NCBI GenBank assembly: GCA_025462985.1
Contig: JAOAPP010000292.1
Location: 1-5,309 of the forward strand
Length of the DNA stretch: 5,309 nt
DNA from: Bryobacterales bacterium
GTDB lineage: Bacteria > Acidobacteriota > Terriglobia > Bryobacterales > Bryobacteraceae
Reading direction: 5' to 3'
In this document: in pieces, positions 4,635 through 5,309 of the stretch
Layout: each line of letters opens with the position of its first letter
Numbering within the stretch: position 1 is the stretch's first letter
Position numbers and translations under genes: made by a program
The notes under the pieces: generated by a model
The model's input: only the letters and a program-made list of their open reading frames with translations
What the model was told of the DNA's origin: nothing
Database searches by the model: none

Positions 4635-5309
4635 TCACAGTGGCGCTCGAAGTGCCTTGATATCCCGTATTGGTGGCTGGCCGAAGAAGCGCCTGTATTC
4701 CCGATTGAATTGACTTGGGCTCTCGTATCCAACCTGAAACGCTGCACTCGCGGCATCGAGCTGTTCTGTAAGCATTTTCTGCCGTGCCGCGTGAAGCCGA
4801 AGCTGTTTTTGAAATTGAAGAGGGCTCATCGCGGTGAGACCACGGAAATGATGATGCAGAGTGGACCTGCTCATGCCTGTGATCGACGCAAGCTCGTCCA
4901 CATTCAGTGTCTTCTTGAAGTTTTCGCGCAACCAAGTGACTGCCTTCGCCGTTCGATAATCTGGGTCTGTCAAGCTCGCGACGGAACGCAGACGATCTCC
5001 CTGCGGCCCCTGCAAAAGCCGGTAGATGATCTCTCGCTGCAGCAGCTTGCCAACGAAGGAAATATCTCGGGGAGAGTCGGGAAGCTGCACCATGCGTAAA
5101 CATGGTGTGAGCAGTTCTACTGTTGCTTCCCCAAGAACCATGCCCCGGGTTCCGACCGAAGGTGCAGGAATGTGCACTTCCTCGGTGTGAAGAACTTCGC
5201 GTACGATCCCCATATCAAGTTTCAGGAACAACGCGAGATACGGCTTCTCCACGGTGCCAGAGGATACCCGACTGACTATTGGAAGTTCGATTGATGTGAG
5301 GAGGAAGCT
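4635..5309 (-). CDS. AraC-family transcriptional regulator (5' end beyond right edge)
   Basis: The minus-strand frame is open from the window edge to the TGA at 4635-4637, giving 224 visible residues. A GTG at 5250-5252 could be taken as a start, but the frame continues upstream as SFLLTSIELPIVSRVSSGT before VEKPYLALFLKL. That matches the interior of the AraC_N domain (PF06719), so this GTG encodes an internal valine. Full-length relatives are about 300 aa, so roughly 70-80 N-terminal residues are missing. Visible residues 1 to about 100 are the AraC_N cupin-like effector domain. Residues 120-222 form the DNA-binding domain with two helix-turn-helix units (about 136-157, NVDELASITGMSRSTLHHHF; and 185-209, DAASAAFQVGYESPSQFNREY). 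Effector and targets are unknown. It converges on nsrR with a 457-bp gap and need not belong to the NO module; AraC_N regulators often control a neighbouring divergent oxidoreductase gene, which would lie outside the window. Confidence 0.9.
   Translation of the reverse strand, partial: SFLLTSIELPIVSRVSSGTVEKPYLALFLKLDMGIVREVLHTEEVHIPAPSVGTRGMVLGEATVELLTPCLRMVQLPDSPRDISFVGKLLQREIIYRLLQGPQGDRLRSVASLTDPDYRTAKAVTWLRENFKKTLNVDELASITGMSRSTLHHHFRGLTAMSPLQFQKQLRLHAARQKMLTEQLDAASAAFQVGYESPSQFNREYRRFFGQPPIRDIKALRAPL

Noticed and set aside
4534..5103. 189-aa minus frame and 180-aa plus frame over the AraC-type gene
   Set aside because: Both are out of phase with or antisense to the frame that carries the two helix-turn-helix units and the AraC_N residues.

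Overview
The window looks like a soil-type Acidobacteriota chromosome, or a close relative. This is inferred from the mix of gene types: an ankyrin protein with an 'LPDHPNL...LKDQAKDLL' leader, a cytochrome b/molybdopterin oxidoreductase fusion, and an AraC_N-type regulator. No rRNA or other phylogenetic marker is present, so the assignment is tentative. The base composition is moderately GC-rich and genes are closely packed, except for two gene-poor gaps (260-679 and 4178-4634).

Layout, left to right. Positions 1-259 hold the 5' part of an ankyrin-repeat protein gene on the minus strand, which runs off the left edge. A 420-bp gap without a recognisable gene follows. From 3683 down to 680 a compact four-gene operon is read on the minus strand: group III truncated haemoglobin, small cupin, a 555-aa fusion of a six-helix cytochrome b membrane module to a sulfite-oxidase-fold molybdopterin domain, and an HPP-family membrane protein. 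The junctions are ATGA, ATGA and TAAATG, so the genes are very probably cotranscribed and translationally coupled. Divergently, at 3740-4177 on the plus strand, lies an Rrf2-family regulator with every hallmark of the nitric-oxide sensor NsrR: three cysteines plus Asp8. After a 457-bp gap the window ends in an AraC-family regulator on the minus strand (4635-5309), whose 5' end lies beyond the right edge.

The central discovery is the intergenic space between the haemoglobin and nsrR genes. It contains a near-perfect 23-bp NsrR operator with 11-1-11 geometry, embedded in a longer 11-5-11 palindrome and carrying -10-like elements for both directions. The simplest reading is a self-regulated nitrosative-stress or nitrogen-oxide module. 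NO destroys the NsrR iron-sulfur cluster and de-represses both nsrR and the operon. The operon then supplies a haem protein that could bind or oxidise NO, a cupin, a quinol-linked molybdenum reductase of unknown substrate predicted to face the cytoplasm, and an HPP protein of a family that includes plant chloroplast nitrite transporters. The regulator and the operator are well supported by sequence. The chemistry of the operon is inference.
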